Shown here in pieces: positions 30,668 to 38,957 of a DNA stretch of 64,000 nt. The position numbers were made by a program, and so were the translations under genes. The notes beneath the pieces are model-generated. The model was not told where the DNA came from. It saw only the letters and a list, made by a program, of their open reading frames with translations, and searched no databases. Position 1 is the stretch's first letter, and each line of letters begins with the position of its first letter. The DNA comes from a virus, in the IMG/VR virus record IMGVR_UViG_3300022916_000011, positions 1-64,000 of that record, one strand, 5' to 3'.

Positions 30668-31161
30668 GAGATGATATGAGAGAAACAGGTGACAATGTTC
30701 AAATTCATCCAACTGCAAGAGTGGATTACTGTTATATGGGGAAGAATATTAAAATTTGGCATAATTCTCATATTTGTGACAGGGCAGAAATTGGGGATAA
30801 TTGTATGATCGGTCAGAATGTCTACATTGGACCAGATGTTAAAATTGGAAAAGATTGTAGAATCCAGAATAACGCTTATATACCAGAAGGTGTCATTATT
30901 GGGGATTTTGTTTTTATTGGACCTGGAGTAACATTCACTAATGTTAAGTATCCTGATGCATTGACAGATCAAAGTGGTAATTTTTTGACTACTAAGGTTA
31001 TGGCTGGTGTGGTAATTGGTGCTAATGCGACAATCTTGCCAGGACTAGAGATTGGTAGTGAGAGTTTTGTGGGGGCAGGTTCTGTTGTTACAAAAGATGT
31101 TGAAAATGGAGAAACTGTGGTTGGTAATCCAGCAAGAAATTTTGATAATGGGAGAAAGTAA
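30664..31161 (+). CDS. Left-handed beta-helix acyltransferase, WbpD/WlbB-like
   Basis: A 165-residue protein built of hexapeptide repeats (IHPTARV, IGDNCMIG, IGPDVKIG, IGANATILPG), the left-handed beta-helix of sugar N-acyltransferases. The H/N-rich IWHNSHICD loop and the C-terminal VVGNPARNF match WbpD/WlbB enzymes that acetylate 3-amino sugars. AAAGGAGGTATAA precedes the ATG, which overlaps the dehydrogenase stop. Confidence 0.85.
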   Translation: MRDDMRETGDNVQIHPTARVDYCYMGKNIKIWHNSHICDRAEIGDNCMIGQNVYIGPDVKIGKDCRIQNNAYIPEGVIIGDFVFIGPGVTFTNVKYPDALTDQSGNFLTTKVMAGVVIGANATILPGLEIGSESFVGAGSVVTKDVENGETVVGNPARNFDNGRK

Positions 31162-31614
31162 ATGAAAGACAATGTTATACAAATTGAAAATGATATAAAG
31201 TTAGCTGTTGTGTGTATGCCTGGTTTAGAGTCATTTCTTCCAGATATTGTGCATAGTTTAGAAGAAAACTATTCTGTACAGACATGCTATAGTAAGGATA
31301 TGAATGAAATTAAAGATGTTGTGGAATGGTGCGATATTGTATGGATCGAATGGGCCAATGAACTTGCTATCCATATTACCAATGAATTACCAATTGAAGA
31401 CAAACAGGTGATTATAAGGTTGCATTCGTATGAAGCTTTATCCGGGTATTGTACGCAAATAAAATGGGAAAAGGTAGATGGTCTTATACTAGTTGCACAA
31501 CATATAAAGGATATATTAAAAAACCAAAATATTATTTTACCGGCAGATTTGAGAACGTACATTATTCCTAATGGTGTAGATTGTGATAAATTCAGGAGGG
31601 TAGTTAATGGCTAG
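31162..31614 (+). CDS. N-terminal half of a split GT-B glycosyltransferase
   Basis: A 150-residue single Rossmann-like domain ending YIIPNGVDCDKF, the exact hinge motif that joins the two domains of GT1/GT4 enzymes. The expected continuation (KPIEGKRIAFLG...) is found 411 bases later at the start of the 32002 gene. The last seven codons (RRVVNG and stop) belong to the inserted cassette. It may work in trans with the 32002 product or be inactive. Confidence 0.8.
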   Translation: MKDNVIQIENDIKLAVVCMPGLESFLPDIVHSLEENYSVQTCYSKDMNEIKDVVEWCDIVWIEWANELAIHITNELPIEDKQVIIRLHSYEALSGYCTQIKWEKVDGLILVAQHIKDILKNQNIILPADLRTYIIPNGVDCDKFRRVVNG

Positions 31615-32004
31615 AGGAAACTTTGTGAACTGGGATTCTTTAAAAGAAACTTATAACAGGATGCATAATACGCAGTATAAAACAAGTAAAGAATGGGTCA
31701 TAGAGCTATACAATAAGCATAAAAAATATGTCAGTCCTGTATCAGAAGAATTAGGGGTTAGTTTTAATACGGTTAGTAAATATTTGGATGGTCTGGGTGT
31801 TCTGGAAAGAAAACCTAAAGGTGGAAATAACTATATAAATAGACCTATGGGTAAAAAAGAGCAGTTATTTTTAGGAATAACGGAAAAAACTATGTTGGAG
31901 TTAACTAGAAAGCAAGTAATGGAAAGATGCGGAATATCGCATACTACGTTTAATAAATTGGCAAAAAAGTACGGAAGAACTTATTTGAAAGGAAGAAGCG
32001 CATG
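31594..32004 (+). mobile_element. 411-bp gene cassette inserted in a glycosyltransferase gene
   Basis: Removing 31594-32004 restores one continuous frame ...GVDCDKF-KPIEGKRIAFLG.... The insert is 137 codons long, begins with AGGAGGG, which serves as ribosome site for its own ORF, and ends with AAAGGAAGAAGCGC-ATG, which restarts the downstream half. The ORF fills almost all of it, leaving no room for a group I intron. Confidence 0.65.
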
Positions 32005-32005
32005 A
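31607..32005 (+). CDS. Double helix-turn-helix protein within the split glycosyltransferase locus
   Basis: A 132-residue basic protein with two likely helix-turn-helices: about 43-65 (VSPVSEELGVSFNTVSKYL) and about 98-122 (LTRKQVMERCGISHTTFNKL). AGGAGGGTAGTTA precedes the ATG. It overlaps the N-terminal GT half by 8 bases and the next gene by 4. DNA-binding, possibly the recognition component of a mobile cassette; no nuclease motif seen. Confidence 0.7.
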   Translation: MARGNFVNWDSLKETYNRMHNTQYKTSKEWVIELYNKHKKYVSPVSEELGVSFNTVSKYLDGLGVLERKPKGGNNYINRPMGKKEQLFLGITEKTMLELTRKQVMERCGISHTTFNKLAKKYGRTYLKGRSA

Positions 32006-34185
32006 AACCAATAGAGGGAAAGAGAATTGCATTCTTAGGGGCATTGTCTCACAAAAAAGGTATTCAGCTTATGGTTGAGGGGTTCAATGCCATTCATGAA
32101 GCTGATGAGGAGTATACTATTCACATTGGGGGTATAATTCAAGATGTACGCTATGGGGCTTATTTAGATCATGCTATTCTTGATTTAAAATTGCAAGATC
32201 ATATTTATTATGATGGAAAGGTTGAAGATGTAGTCTCTTGGTTGCAGGATAAAGACTATATTTACTGTTCTTCACCCTTAGAAGGTTGTCCAGTCGGGGT
32301 ATTAGAAGCACTTTCTGTAGGATTAAAGCCTCTAATTCACTCATTTATAGGTGCTTCTGGTCTTTACCCACAAAAATATATCTGGAGAACCATAAAAGAA
32401 TTGGTTGCAATGGCTTTAGAGGGTAGGGGTGATCCAAAAGAATATAGGGATTTTGTTAAGAATAATTATTCGTTGGATAGACAATTGAAGTCAATAAGCA
32501 GGGTGGTAGGTTCTGTAGCTAAGGATGTAAAGAAAACTGCTGTGCGATCTAAGAATAGTACTGTTTCTTGTGTAATTGCTGTTAAGAACGGGGAGAAAAC
32601 CATTGAAAGAGCATTGGAATCTCTAATTTGTCAGACTAAGAAATTAGATCAGATCATTGTTGTAAATGATGCTTCCACTGATAATACAGTGGAAATTGTG
32701 TCTAAATTTGCAACATTTCATAAAGATTCAACTATTAACGCTCAGATTATCACTTTGCCAGAAAGTAAATGGGTATTTTCAGCTAGAAATGAGGGATTTA
32801 AGCGTGTAGATACGGATTATTTCTTTTTTCTTGATGCAGATGATTATGTACCTGAAAATTATGTGTATGAAATGAGCAAAATGTTAGACAATAATCCTAC
32901 AGTAGCAGTTACTTATTGTGATATGGTTCATTTTAATGAACTAGGGGAGGAGAAAGTTCCTGTACCAGAATTTGATCCATCTATTCTTATGGAAAGAAAT
33001 TTTATTGCTTACTCTGCAATGCAAAGGACGAAGAACTTTGAAGGATATTCTGAATATTTGAATGATACCAGAAATCATTTGACGGAATGGGATCTTTGGT
33101 TAAATTACGTCAAGAGGGGTTTCCAGATAAGAAAGTGTACCCATACTAGCTTTCATTATTACCTTGCACCCACGATGGGCTCAGACACTCAAATGAGTAA
33201 AAATTATGAACAACCTAGACTTTCAATGCACATTCAGATGGCGATGGGGTTGGTTGCTAATCTTTCTGATATTCAGATTAAAGGGGATGAGAAAAGAATT
33301 CTTCTTGTATGTCAGGGAAAAGATTATTTGGATCGTTCAAAAATGGGTTTTGAACTTATGACTTGGTGCAAACCTCTAGAGGATTTTGGGGATGTATTTG
33401 TATTCCAGTATGATGTAGCAATAAAACATTTTGGTAAAGAAGGAATGGTTAACAAGCTGGAAGAGACTTTAAATGTTGTAGACCCAACTGTAATTTTCCA
33501 CCCAACATACGTGGATGATATTCCAGCTAAAACATGGGCTGAGATAACTAAAGCATTTAAAACAGTTTGCTGGAATAGTGATGATGATAGACGGTTCGAC
33601 AGTTTTTCAAAAGAGTATGGGAAAAATTTTACTAATTCGGTGACTACTTACCCTGAAATATTTAAGAAAATGGATCATCCTGGTAGGATTTTAAGTGCTT
33701 GGGCAGTGAACACTTCTTATTTTTATCCTAGAGAAAAAACAATAGATGTTAGTTTTTGTGGTCAGAAGTATGGTGGCCGTGAAGAAATGTTAAGCGGTTT
33801 GGATGTGGAATGTTATGGGGGTGGTTGGGAAAATGGTTTTGTTGATTTTACAGAAATGGCAAAGATATTAGGGGAGAGCAAAATTTCTATTAATTTCAGT
33901 TTGGGTGCTGATGGTAATTCTCAAATGAAACTCCGACCCTTTGAGATATGTGGTTCTAATACTTTGTGTTTAACTGAGAATGCACCTGGATTAGATAATT
34001 TATATGCGATAGAGGAAGAGGTTATCCTTTTTGAAACCAAAAAAGAACTAAAGGAATTGATCGAGTATTATCTAGAACATGAAGATGAAAGAAAAGCTAT
34101 AGCCAAAGCTGCATATGAGCGCACTATATCTAAGCATACGTGGAAAAATAGGTTTGAAGAGATTTTCAACGTGCTTTACACTTAA
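32002..34185 (+). CDS. Three-part glycosyltransferase (GT-B C-half, GT2, CgeB-like GT)
   Basis: A 727-residue protein. Residues 1-175 are the C-terminal half of a GT1/GT4 enzyme (FLGALSHKKG, then SSPLEGCPVGVLEAL with the E94/E102 E-x7-E pair). Residues about 187-420 are a GT2 domain (SCVIAVKNGE; FFLDADD with the metal-binding D278-A-D280). Residues about 425-727 resemble CgeB-type GT1 proteins (CYGGGWENGF, LRPFEICGSNT). It probably builds two or three linkages of one glycan. AAAGGAAGAAGCGC precedes the ATG. Confidence 0.8.
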   Translation: MKPIEGKRIAFLGALSHKKGIQLMVEGFNAIHEADEEYTIHIGGIIQDVRYGAYLDHAILDLKLQDHIYYDGKVEDVVSWLQDKDYIYCSSPLEGCPVGVLEALSVGLKPLIHSFIGASGLYPQKYIWRTIKELVAMALEGRGDPKEYRDFVKNNYSLDRQLKSISRVVGSVAKDVKKTAVRSKNSTVSCVIAVKNGEKTIERALESLICQTKKLDQIIVVNDASTDNTVEIVSKFATFHKDSTINAQIITLPESKWVFSARNEGFKRVDTDYFFFLDADDYVPENYVYEMSKMLDNNPTVAVTYCDMVHFNELGEEKVPVPEFDPSILMERNFIAYSAMQRTKNFEGYSEYLNDTRNHLTEWDLWLNYVKRGFQIRKCTHTSFHYYLAPTMGSDTQMSKNYEQPRLSMHIQMAMGLVANLSDIQIKGDEKRILLVCQGKDYLDRSKMGFELMTWCKPLEDFGDVFVFQYDVAIKHFGKEGMVNKLEETLNVVDPTVIFHPTYVDDIPAKTWAEITKAFKTVCWNSDDDRRFDSFSKEYGKNFTNSVTTYPEIFKKMDHPGRILSAWAVNTSYFYPREKTIDVSFCGQKYGGREEMLSGLDVECYGGGWENGFVDFTEMAKILGESKISINFSLGADGNSQMKLRPFEICGSNTLCLTENAPGLDNLYAIEEEVILFETKKELKELIEYYLEHEDERKAIAKAAYERTISKHTWKNRFEEIFNVLYT

Positions 34186-34193
34186 TTTTTCTC

Positions 34194-34223
34194 TTGACTT
34201 TTACATGTATAATGTGGTATAAA
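34194..34223 (+). promoter_or_regulatory. Rightward promoter inside the glycan island
   Basis: TTGACT (34194-34199), 18-base spacer, TATAAA (34218-34223), in the 128-base gap after the large glycosyltransferase. Same design as the promoter at 25918. Confidence 0.75.
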
Positions 34224-34244
34224 GTATGTAAATTAAATTAAAAT

Positions 34245-34285
34245 AAAGATTAGTAAGGGGAGGTTATCTTCTCTTACTAATCTTT
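34245..34285 (+). promoter_or_regulatory. 5' leader hairpin
   Basis: AAAGATTAGTAAG/CTTACTAATCTTT (34245-34257/34273-34285), a perfect 13-bp stem extended by G-U pairs to a GTTAT loop. It starts about 15 bases after the predicted transcript start and 29 bases before the next ATG. No T run follows, so it is more likely an mRNA-stabilising or RNase III element than a terminator. Confidence 0.6.
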
Positions 34286-34313
34286 ATAAAGAAAGGAGAC
34301 AATAAATTAAATT

Positions 34314-34598
34314 ATGCGGAGAAAAAAGAAAATACCAAGAAAGAAGAAATATGATGTAGTATTGAACAATCATGCTAAGAAAAGGGTTTGGGAAAGATAT
34401 TCTATTGAATTTACTAATGCTGATTTGAACAAAATAATTGCCAAGATTCATAATGGGGATGCGGTGTTTGTAGAAGGAAAGACTAATACTAGAACTGTTC
34501 ATAAGATTGAGTACGAAGGAACTGATTTTTTAGTTTTGTACAGCAGAAGTATGAAAAGAATTGTTACATTTCTACCAATGGAGAATTATCATGCGTGA
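34314..34598 (+). CDS. Small basic protein, possible DUF4258/RelE-like fold (94 aa)
   Basis: Very basic N-terminus (MRRKKKIPRKKKYDV), then NNHAKKRVWERY and a beta-rich part ending LVLYSRSMKRIVTFL. The HAxxRxxER opening and ending recall DUF4258 and RelE/BrnT-type RNase folds, but catalytic residues cannot be confirmed. GAAAGGAG precedes the ATG. Confidence 0.6.
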   Translation: MRRKKKIPRKKKYDVVLNNHAKKRVWERYSIEFTNADLNKIIAKIHNGDAVFVEGKTNTRTVHKIEYEGTDFLVLYSRSMKRIVTFLPMENYHA

Positions 34599-34794
34599 TA
34601 AGATTAAAGCTAGAATATTAGATGAATTAGAAATGAGAGGTTGGACTATAGTTGAGGGTACAGAAAACTTGATTCCACCGGATTCATTATGGGAAAAGAA
34701 ACCAAAAGAGTTTTTCGTGTATGATGCTGTTGATGTGGAAGAATTACTGAATAAAGAATTTTTTGAAAAAGTTTTAATGGAGGAGGGGTTATAA
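34591..34794 (+). CDS. Small hypothetical protein (67 aa)
   Basis: ATG 34591 (MRDKIKARILDELEM) lies within the end of the previous gene with GGAGAATTATC before it. Helical, acidic. Its stop overlaps the methyltransferase ATG. If the 34314 product is a toxin-like RNase this could be its partner, but that is speculation. Confidence 0.6.
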   Translation: MRDKIKARILDELEMRGWTIVEGTENLIPPDSLWEKKPKEFFVYDAVDVEELLNKEFFEKVLMEEGL

Positions 34795-35441
34795 TGGGGT
34801 GGGAAGATGATTTGATTGCTACATTAGAAGATGAAATAAAAAAAGATTCTACTTCTGGTCTTTACGATGAGGATTTTTATAATGCACACGTTAAGTATAA
34901 ACCCATTTATAGTTTCCTGGGGGATTTGATAGTCGCCACTCTTGAACCGAAATCTGTTATTGACTTGGGTTGTGGGTGCGGTTTCCTTCTAGAAAGATTG
35001 AAAGAGCATGGTGTTTCAACTCTTAAAGGGATTGACGGTAGTGATCAAGCTGAATCTGCTTGGAGTGAAGATATTAAAACCTTTGCAGAAGTACATGATC
35101 TTGTGAAATTCAAACCAGAAGGAAGGTATGATCTTGCTGTTTGTATGGAAGTAGCAGAGCATATTCCTCAAGATAAATCTTCTAGAGTCGTTAAAGTTGT
35201 GACAAGTGCAGCTAGTAAGTTTGTATGGTGGACTGCTGCTGTACCAGGACAGGGTGGTACAGGACATGTAAATTGTCAGAGCATTTGTTATTGGGTAAGG
35301 GAATTTGAAAATCAAGGGTTTGTACCCGCATGGGAATTAACCTATGATCTAAAAACAGAAATGTTGAAAATTCCAGAAATATGTATGTCATTCCCATGGT
35401 TTAGGGATAATTTAATTCTTTTTAAGAGGGTGGGAAAATGA
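34794..35441 (+). CDS. Class I SAM-dependent methyltransferase
   Basis: A 215-residue protein with motif I VIDLGCGCGFLLERL (about 55-69), an acidic loop GIDGSDQ and a post-motif VCMEVAEHI, as in small-molecule and sugar methyltransferases. In the glycan island it probably methylates a sugar. GGAGGAGGGGTTATA precedes the ATG. Confidence 0.85.
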   Translation: MGWEDDLIATLEDEIKKDSTSGLYDEDFYNAHVKYKPIYSFLGDLIVATLEPKSVIDLGCGCGFLLERLKEHGVSTLKGIDGSDQAESAWSEDIKTFAEVHDLVKFKPEGRYDLAVCMEVAEHIPQDKSSRVVKVVTSAASKFVWWTAAVPGQGGTGHVNCQSICYWVREFENQGFVPAWELTYDLKTEMLKIPEICMSFPWFRDNLILFKRVGK

Positions 35442-35566
35442 ATAATGATGAAGAAGAACAAATTCCTAATCTCAATAAGCATGAAAGTGAGTTGAGAAAA
35501 CATAGGAAAAAGAGAAAGATAAAAAGTAAAATGTCCAAACGGTCAAGAAAGAAAAATAGGAGGTAA
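35438..35566 (+). CDS. Tiny highly basic protein (42 aa)
   Basis: ATG overlaps the methyltransferase stop (ATGA). MNNDEEEQIPNLNKHE is acidic, while the second half is nearly all Lys and Arg (KHRKKRKIKSKMSKRSRKK). Probably a nucleic-acid-binding peptide or an internal linker; no family. Confidence 0.55.
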   Translation: MNNDEEEQIPNLNKHESELRKHRKKRKIKSKMSKRSRKKNRR

Positions 35567-35568
35567 AC

Positions 35569-36267
35569 GTGGGACAAGTCTTTGCTTTTGGCAATTCTCA
35601 TGTATCTATTTTTTCTGGAACTGATTCGATGGTTCCAATTTGGCCTAATCTTTCACAAGATAAACTTCCTTGGTTTCGTACTTTTAGGATAGGTGCTGTT
35701 ACTGCTTATCAGGCAGTGAAGCACATGAAATTGATTTATGAAATATGTGATTCTGTTTCTTTTAAAAAAGATGAGGATATTCTTTTATTTGTATTTGGTG
35801 AAGTGGATATTAGAGCGCATATAGTAGAACAAAGTAAAAAACAGAATAGACCACAAGTACAAATAACAAAGGAAGTAGTACAAAGGTATTTTGAAGCTAT
35901 AAAAGAGGCTAAAGATGAAGGTTATGAAGTAGCAGTTTTTGGCTGTATTGCTGGTTTTAAGTTAAAAGAAGGTGGGGATAAGCCACCTTGGCCTTACTCT
36001 GGTACATGTAAAGAGCGTAATAGCATAACACAAATTTTTAATCAGGAATTATGTAAAAAGTGTCATACTAATTACATTCCTTTTATTTCTGTGTTTGAAG
36101 AAATGCTATTAATGAATGGAGAAACTGATGTTAGATATTTAGATATTAATGGTGCTGGATGTCACCTCACTACGAAAATACTTCCATTGATTCTATGGCG
36201 ATTTAGAGATTCAGGGTTAATTCCTTTTGATTGTAAATTGTGTGAGTGGGAGAGTAAAGGGGCATAA
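35569..36267 (+). CDS. SGNH/GDSL-like hydrolase or acyltransferase
   Basis: A 232-residue protein. The start is GTG after AATAGGAGGTAAAC. The N-terminal FAFGNSHVSIF resembles block I of SGNH enzymes (Ser nucleophile at S10), FVFGEVDIRAH an internal block, and DINGAGCHLT a possible catalytic Asp-x-x-His region. It could add or remove acyl groups on a sugar. Assignment is tentative because the block I motif is GNSH rather than GDSL. Confidence 0.55.
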   Translation: MGQVFAFGNSHVSIFSGTDSMVPIWPNLSQDKLPWFRTFRIGAVTAYQAVKHMKLIYEICDSVSFKKDEDILLFVFGEVDIRAHIVEQSKKQNRPQVQITKEVVQRYFEAIKEAKDEGYEVAVFGCIAGFKLKEGGDKPPWPYSGTCKERNSITQIFNQELCKKCHTNYIPFISVFEEMLLMNGETDVRYLDINGAGCHLTTKILPLILWRFRDSGLIPFDCKLCEWESKGA

Positions 36268-36269
36268 AA

Positions 36270-37004
36270 TTGACAGATTTAGTTTACTTGCATGTACCAA
36301 AAACAGGTGGAACCTATACAGCAAGGAACGGTGTATTAGATCCTATTAATGATTTGAATCATAGTGTTTTCATAGATGGTAATTTTGATGATAAGGATTA
36401 CCCACCTAGCCCAGGCTATTTAGCTAAAATGAAGAAAGATGTATCGGTAGTAAATAAACCAGATAGAATTTGTTTTGCTACCGTTAGGAATCCTTATTCA
36501 TGGTTAGTGAGCTATTGGTTTCATGCAGGATGTAATATACCAGAAAATGAAAATCCTTCTCATTATGATTACAGATTAGCAAGGAAGGGCTTCAGTACCT
36601 TTGTGGAAGGAATCGCTAAAAGAGATGTAGGGTGGCCATCTAAGAAATTTATTCATTTCGCTTTTTTTTCATATAAGGGTGATTTTATGATTGATAGACT
36701 AATTCATCAAGAGGATCTAGATAGTGAATTGAAAGAATTAGCTGCTGATTATAAACTTTCTTATACACCACAAGACAGGGTTATGGTTGGCAAAGCCACA
36801 AAGAATTATGTAGATTATTACGATGATAATTTACGTTCTCTAGTTCGTGATGTTTGGGGTAGGGAATTAGCTTTGTTTGGCTATGATTTTTGGGGAAGAA
36901 ATTTCACTGGTATTTTGGATAAGGGCATTACAGAAAAACATAAGGAAGAAATAAAGTATGTTTGGAAAACAAATATTTTAAAAATAGGGGAGGAGGCATT
37001 ATGA
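36270..37004 (+). CDS. Sulfotransferase-family protein
   Basis: A 244-residue protein with the two PAPS-binding signatures: the 5'-phosphosulfate loop HVPKTGGTYT (P10-T15) and the 3'-phosphate motif ATVRNPYSWLVSYW (R73, S81). Transfers sulfate from PAPS to a hydroxyl, here presumably on a glycan. Start codon is TTG after AAAGGGGCATAAAA; the next gene overlaps by 4 bases. Rare in phages and informative for the island's product. Confidence 0.85.
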   Translation: MTDLVYLHVPKTGGTYTARNGVLDPINDLNHSVFIDGNFDDKDYPPSPGYLAKMKKDVSVVNKPDRICFATVRNPYSWLVSYWFHAGCNIPENENPSHYDYRLARKGFSTFVEGIAKRDVGWPSKKFIHFAFFSYKGDFMIDRLIHQEDLDSELKELAADYKLSYTPQDRVMVGKATKNYVDYYDDNLRSLVRDVWGRELALFGYDFWGRNFTGILDKGITEKHKEEIKYVWKTNILKIGEEAL

Positions 37005-38071
37005 ACATTCTTTACATACCTTTGGAATTTCCAAATTGGTACTCTGCAAAGAAAATGACTTATCCGGTTGGGGTAGGTCTAAGTGAAGGTTTTGGTAAGA
37101 ATATTGAGGTTACGGTTGTACCAGCATTTTACAATTCCGGTCTGTGGATGCAATATTTGCATCAAATTACTATGGGACAAAAGTATGATCAGGTTTGGTT
37201 TGAAGTTGTGCATTCTAAAATTCCAATGCAGGTATTGGAATATATAAAATCTTTAGCTGAAATTAGGGTAGGATTTGTTATTGAAAGTCTCACTATTCAT
37301 CCTGATGAGTATAAAAATAATCCAGACGGTACTAATTTAAGAACAGAAAATCTCAATGCGAAATTGCCATATATGACGCACGTTGTAGTTGTGGATGAGA
37401 GAGATTTAAAAACCTTCAAAATTCCAGTAATGTTTGATATTGCTAGTGTGCCTGAGAGTATGGTTAATCTTGAAGTGAATGAAAAAGCACTAGAAACTGA
37501 TAATGTAATTTTTTATGGAACACCTTATGGAGAAAGAGAGCAATGGGTCAAAGCATTGGGTGATTCTCTTTTGTTAAATCCACAAGGTAATTCAGAAGAA
37601 AAGGGTGGAATGCCAGCACAATATGAAACCATCACCTCTGGTGCATTTAATAATATGTTCGGAAAAGAGGTTATTCCAGTTGGGTATTACAAAACATTTT
37701 GTGATTCTTGGATGGGTATTCGAAAGAAAATGTATCAGAATTGGATGCGTATACTCTGGAGTATTCAAGGGTATGGGGTCTTAAATCTTCCACATAGAAC
37801 TAATGTTTTATCAAGCAGGGTGATCGAATCTATGGCTGCGGGTAAAGTTGTGTTTTCGCCCAGAATGTACAATGGAGCAGATTTCTTGTTTAATAATGGT
37901 GAAAATATTATGTATTATGAGTCATTAGAAGAATTAGAGGAGTTGATCTATGAGATTGATTATGCGGATAAGTACATGATTGCTAAAAATGCCATCAATA
38001 CTGTTCTGGAAAATTTCACCACAGAGAAAATGGTTCAACGAATTTTAAAATTCGTTAAGGAGAATATTTGA
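37001..38071 (+). CDS. Glycosyltransferase, GT1/CgeB-like
   Basis: A 356-residue protein. GGGGAGGAGGCATT precedes ATG 37001 (MNILYIPLEFPNWYS). The C-terminal region NLPHRTNVLSSRVIESMAAG and MYNGADFLFNNGENI matches the nucleotide-sugar-binding half of GT1 enzymes. The N-terminal half is a divergent Rossmann domain. Probably part of the same glycan pathway. Confidence 0.7.
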   Translation: MNILYIPLEFPNWYSAKKMTYPVGVGLSEGFGKNIEVTVVPAFYNSGLWMQYLHQITMGQKYDQVWFEVVHSKIPMQVLEYIKSLAEIRVGFVIESLTIHPDEYKNNPDGTNLRTENLNAKLPYMTHVVVVDERDLKTFKIPVMFDIASVPESMVNLEVNEKALETDNVIFYGTPYGEREQWVKALGDSLLLNPQGNSEEKGGMPAQYETITSGAFNNMFGKEVIPVGYYKTFCDSWMGIRKKMYQNWMRILWSIQGYGVLNLPHRTNVLSSRVIESMAAGKVVFSPRMYNGADFLFNNGENIMYYESLEELEELIYEIDYADKYMIAKNAINTVLENFTTEKMVQRILKFVKENI

Positions 38072-38262
38072 TGGAACATGCAGATTTTCCAATAGACAGT
38101 TTTGGTTTTATGAATGATCCTGCAACAAATGAGCAGAAAGAAATGATTGTTGAACTTTGTGAGGCTAGAGATACACCAATTGATCCTAATGGTAAATGGC
38201 CTGAACCTTTTACTAAGTGGGATGCTAAAAGGATGATTGATAATTTGGAAGGAGAGTCATGA
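38071..38262 (+). CDS. Small DUF3072-like protein, copy A (63 aa)
   Basis: ATG overlaps the previous stop (TGATG). MEHADFPIDSFGFMND, then EQKEMIVELCEARD and KWDAKRMIDNLE. It is a clear paralogue of the 42830 gene product. The Q-x4-L...S/T-x-x-x-A-x-x-x-I-x-x-L layout recalls DUF3072. Function unknown. Confidence 0.7.
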   Translation: MEHADFPIDSFGFMNDPATNEQKEMIVELCEARDTPIDPNGKWPEPFTKWDAKRMIDNLEGES

Positions 38263-38957
38263 ACACCTTGGATAAATTGGTAGAATCGGGGTTACATAAT
38301 GTTGAGGAACCTTTGAAGCTCCATTTGGGTTGTGGTCAGACTAAATTAGATGGTTTCATTAATATTGATTTCCCTCAAGATAAACATAATGTTATGATTT
38401 CTGCTGCTGATGCAGAAGCAGATATAACAAAAGATTTGCTTTTTCCAAGATTTTCTGTGGATGAAATACGGTTACATCATTTGTTCGAACATTTTCCACG
38501 TGTAGTAGCATTAGCACAACTTGTGAAATGGCACTTTTGGTTAAAGATTGATGGAATACTCATAATTGAAACTCCTGATTTTATGGGGAGTATTCAGCAG
38601 ATAGTTGATAATGATATTGAGTATGCTCAGAAAATGGCTATAGTACGTCATTTAGTTGGTGATCAAGCGGCAGAATGGGGATTTCATATAGATCAGTGGT
38701 GGAAGGATAGATTTGAAACCACTTTGTCTAGCTTCGGTTTTCATGTTACAGATATTAAATATTTCACTTGGGAAATGTGGCCTCATTTAAAAAGTATTAC
38801 AGTTACTGCCACTAAGGTTGCAGAGATTTCTATAGCGGAACAAATTAAAAAGTGTTTCCTATTACTGAAAGATAGCATGGTTTCTGAAAGAGAAGTAGCA
38901 ACTTTTGAAGTATGGCAACACCAGTTATTAGAAGAACTGAAGGAGTATACGGGATGA
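38259..38957 (+). CDS. SAM-dependent methyltransferase-like protein
   Basis: A 232-residue protein: LKLHLGCGQTKLDGFINID has motif I LGCG and an acidic end to strand 2, then VDEIRLHHLFEHF and GILIIETPDF, as in the sugar-associated methyltransferases of surface polysaccharide clusters. Overlaps neighbours by 4 bases on both sides. Confidence 0.8.
   Translation: MNTLDKLVESGLHNVEEPLKLHLGCGQTKLDGFINIDFPQDKHNVMISAADAEADITKDLLFPRFSVDEIRLHHLFEHFPRVVALAQLVKWHFWLKIDGILIIETPDFMGSIQQIVDNDIEYAQKMAIVRHLVGDQAAEWGFHIDQWWKDRFETTLSSFGFHVTDIKYFTWEMWPHLKSITVTATKVAEISIAEQIKKCFLLLKDSMVSEREVATFEVWQHQLLEELKEYTG

Noticed and set aside
31594-32004. Group I intron or intein in the glycosyltransferase
   Set aside because: The ORF fills the insert, there are no splicing blocks, and stop and start codons separate three proteins.
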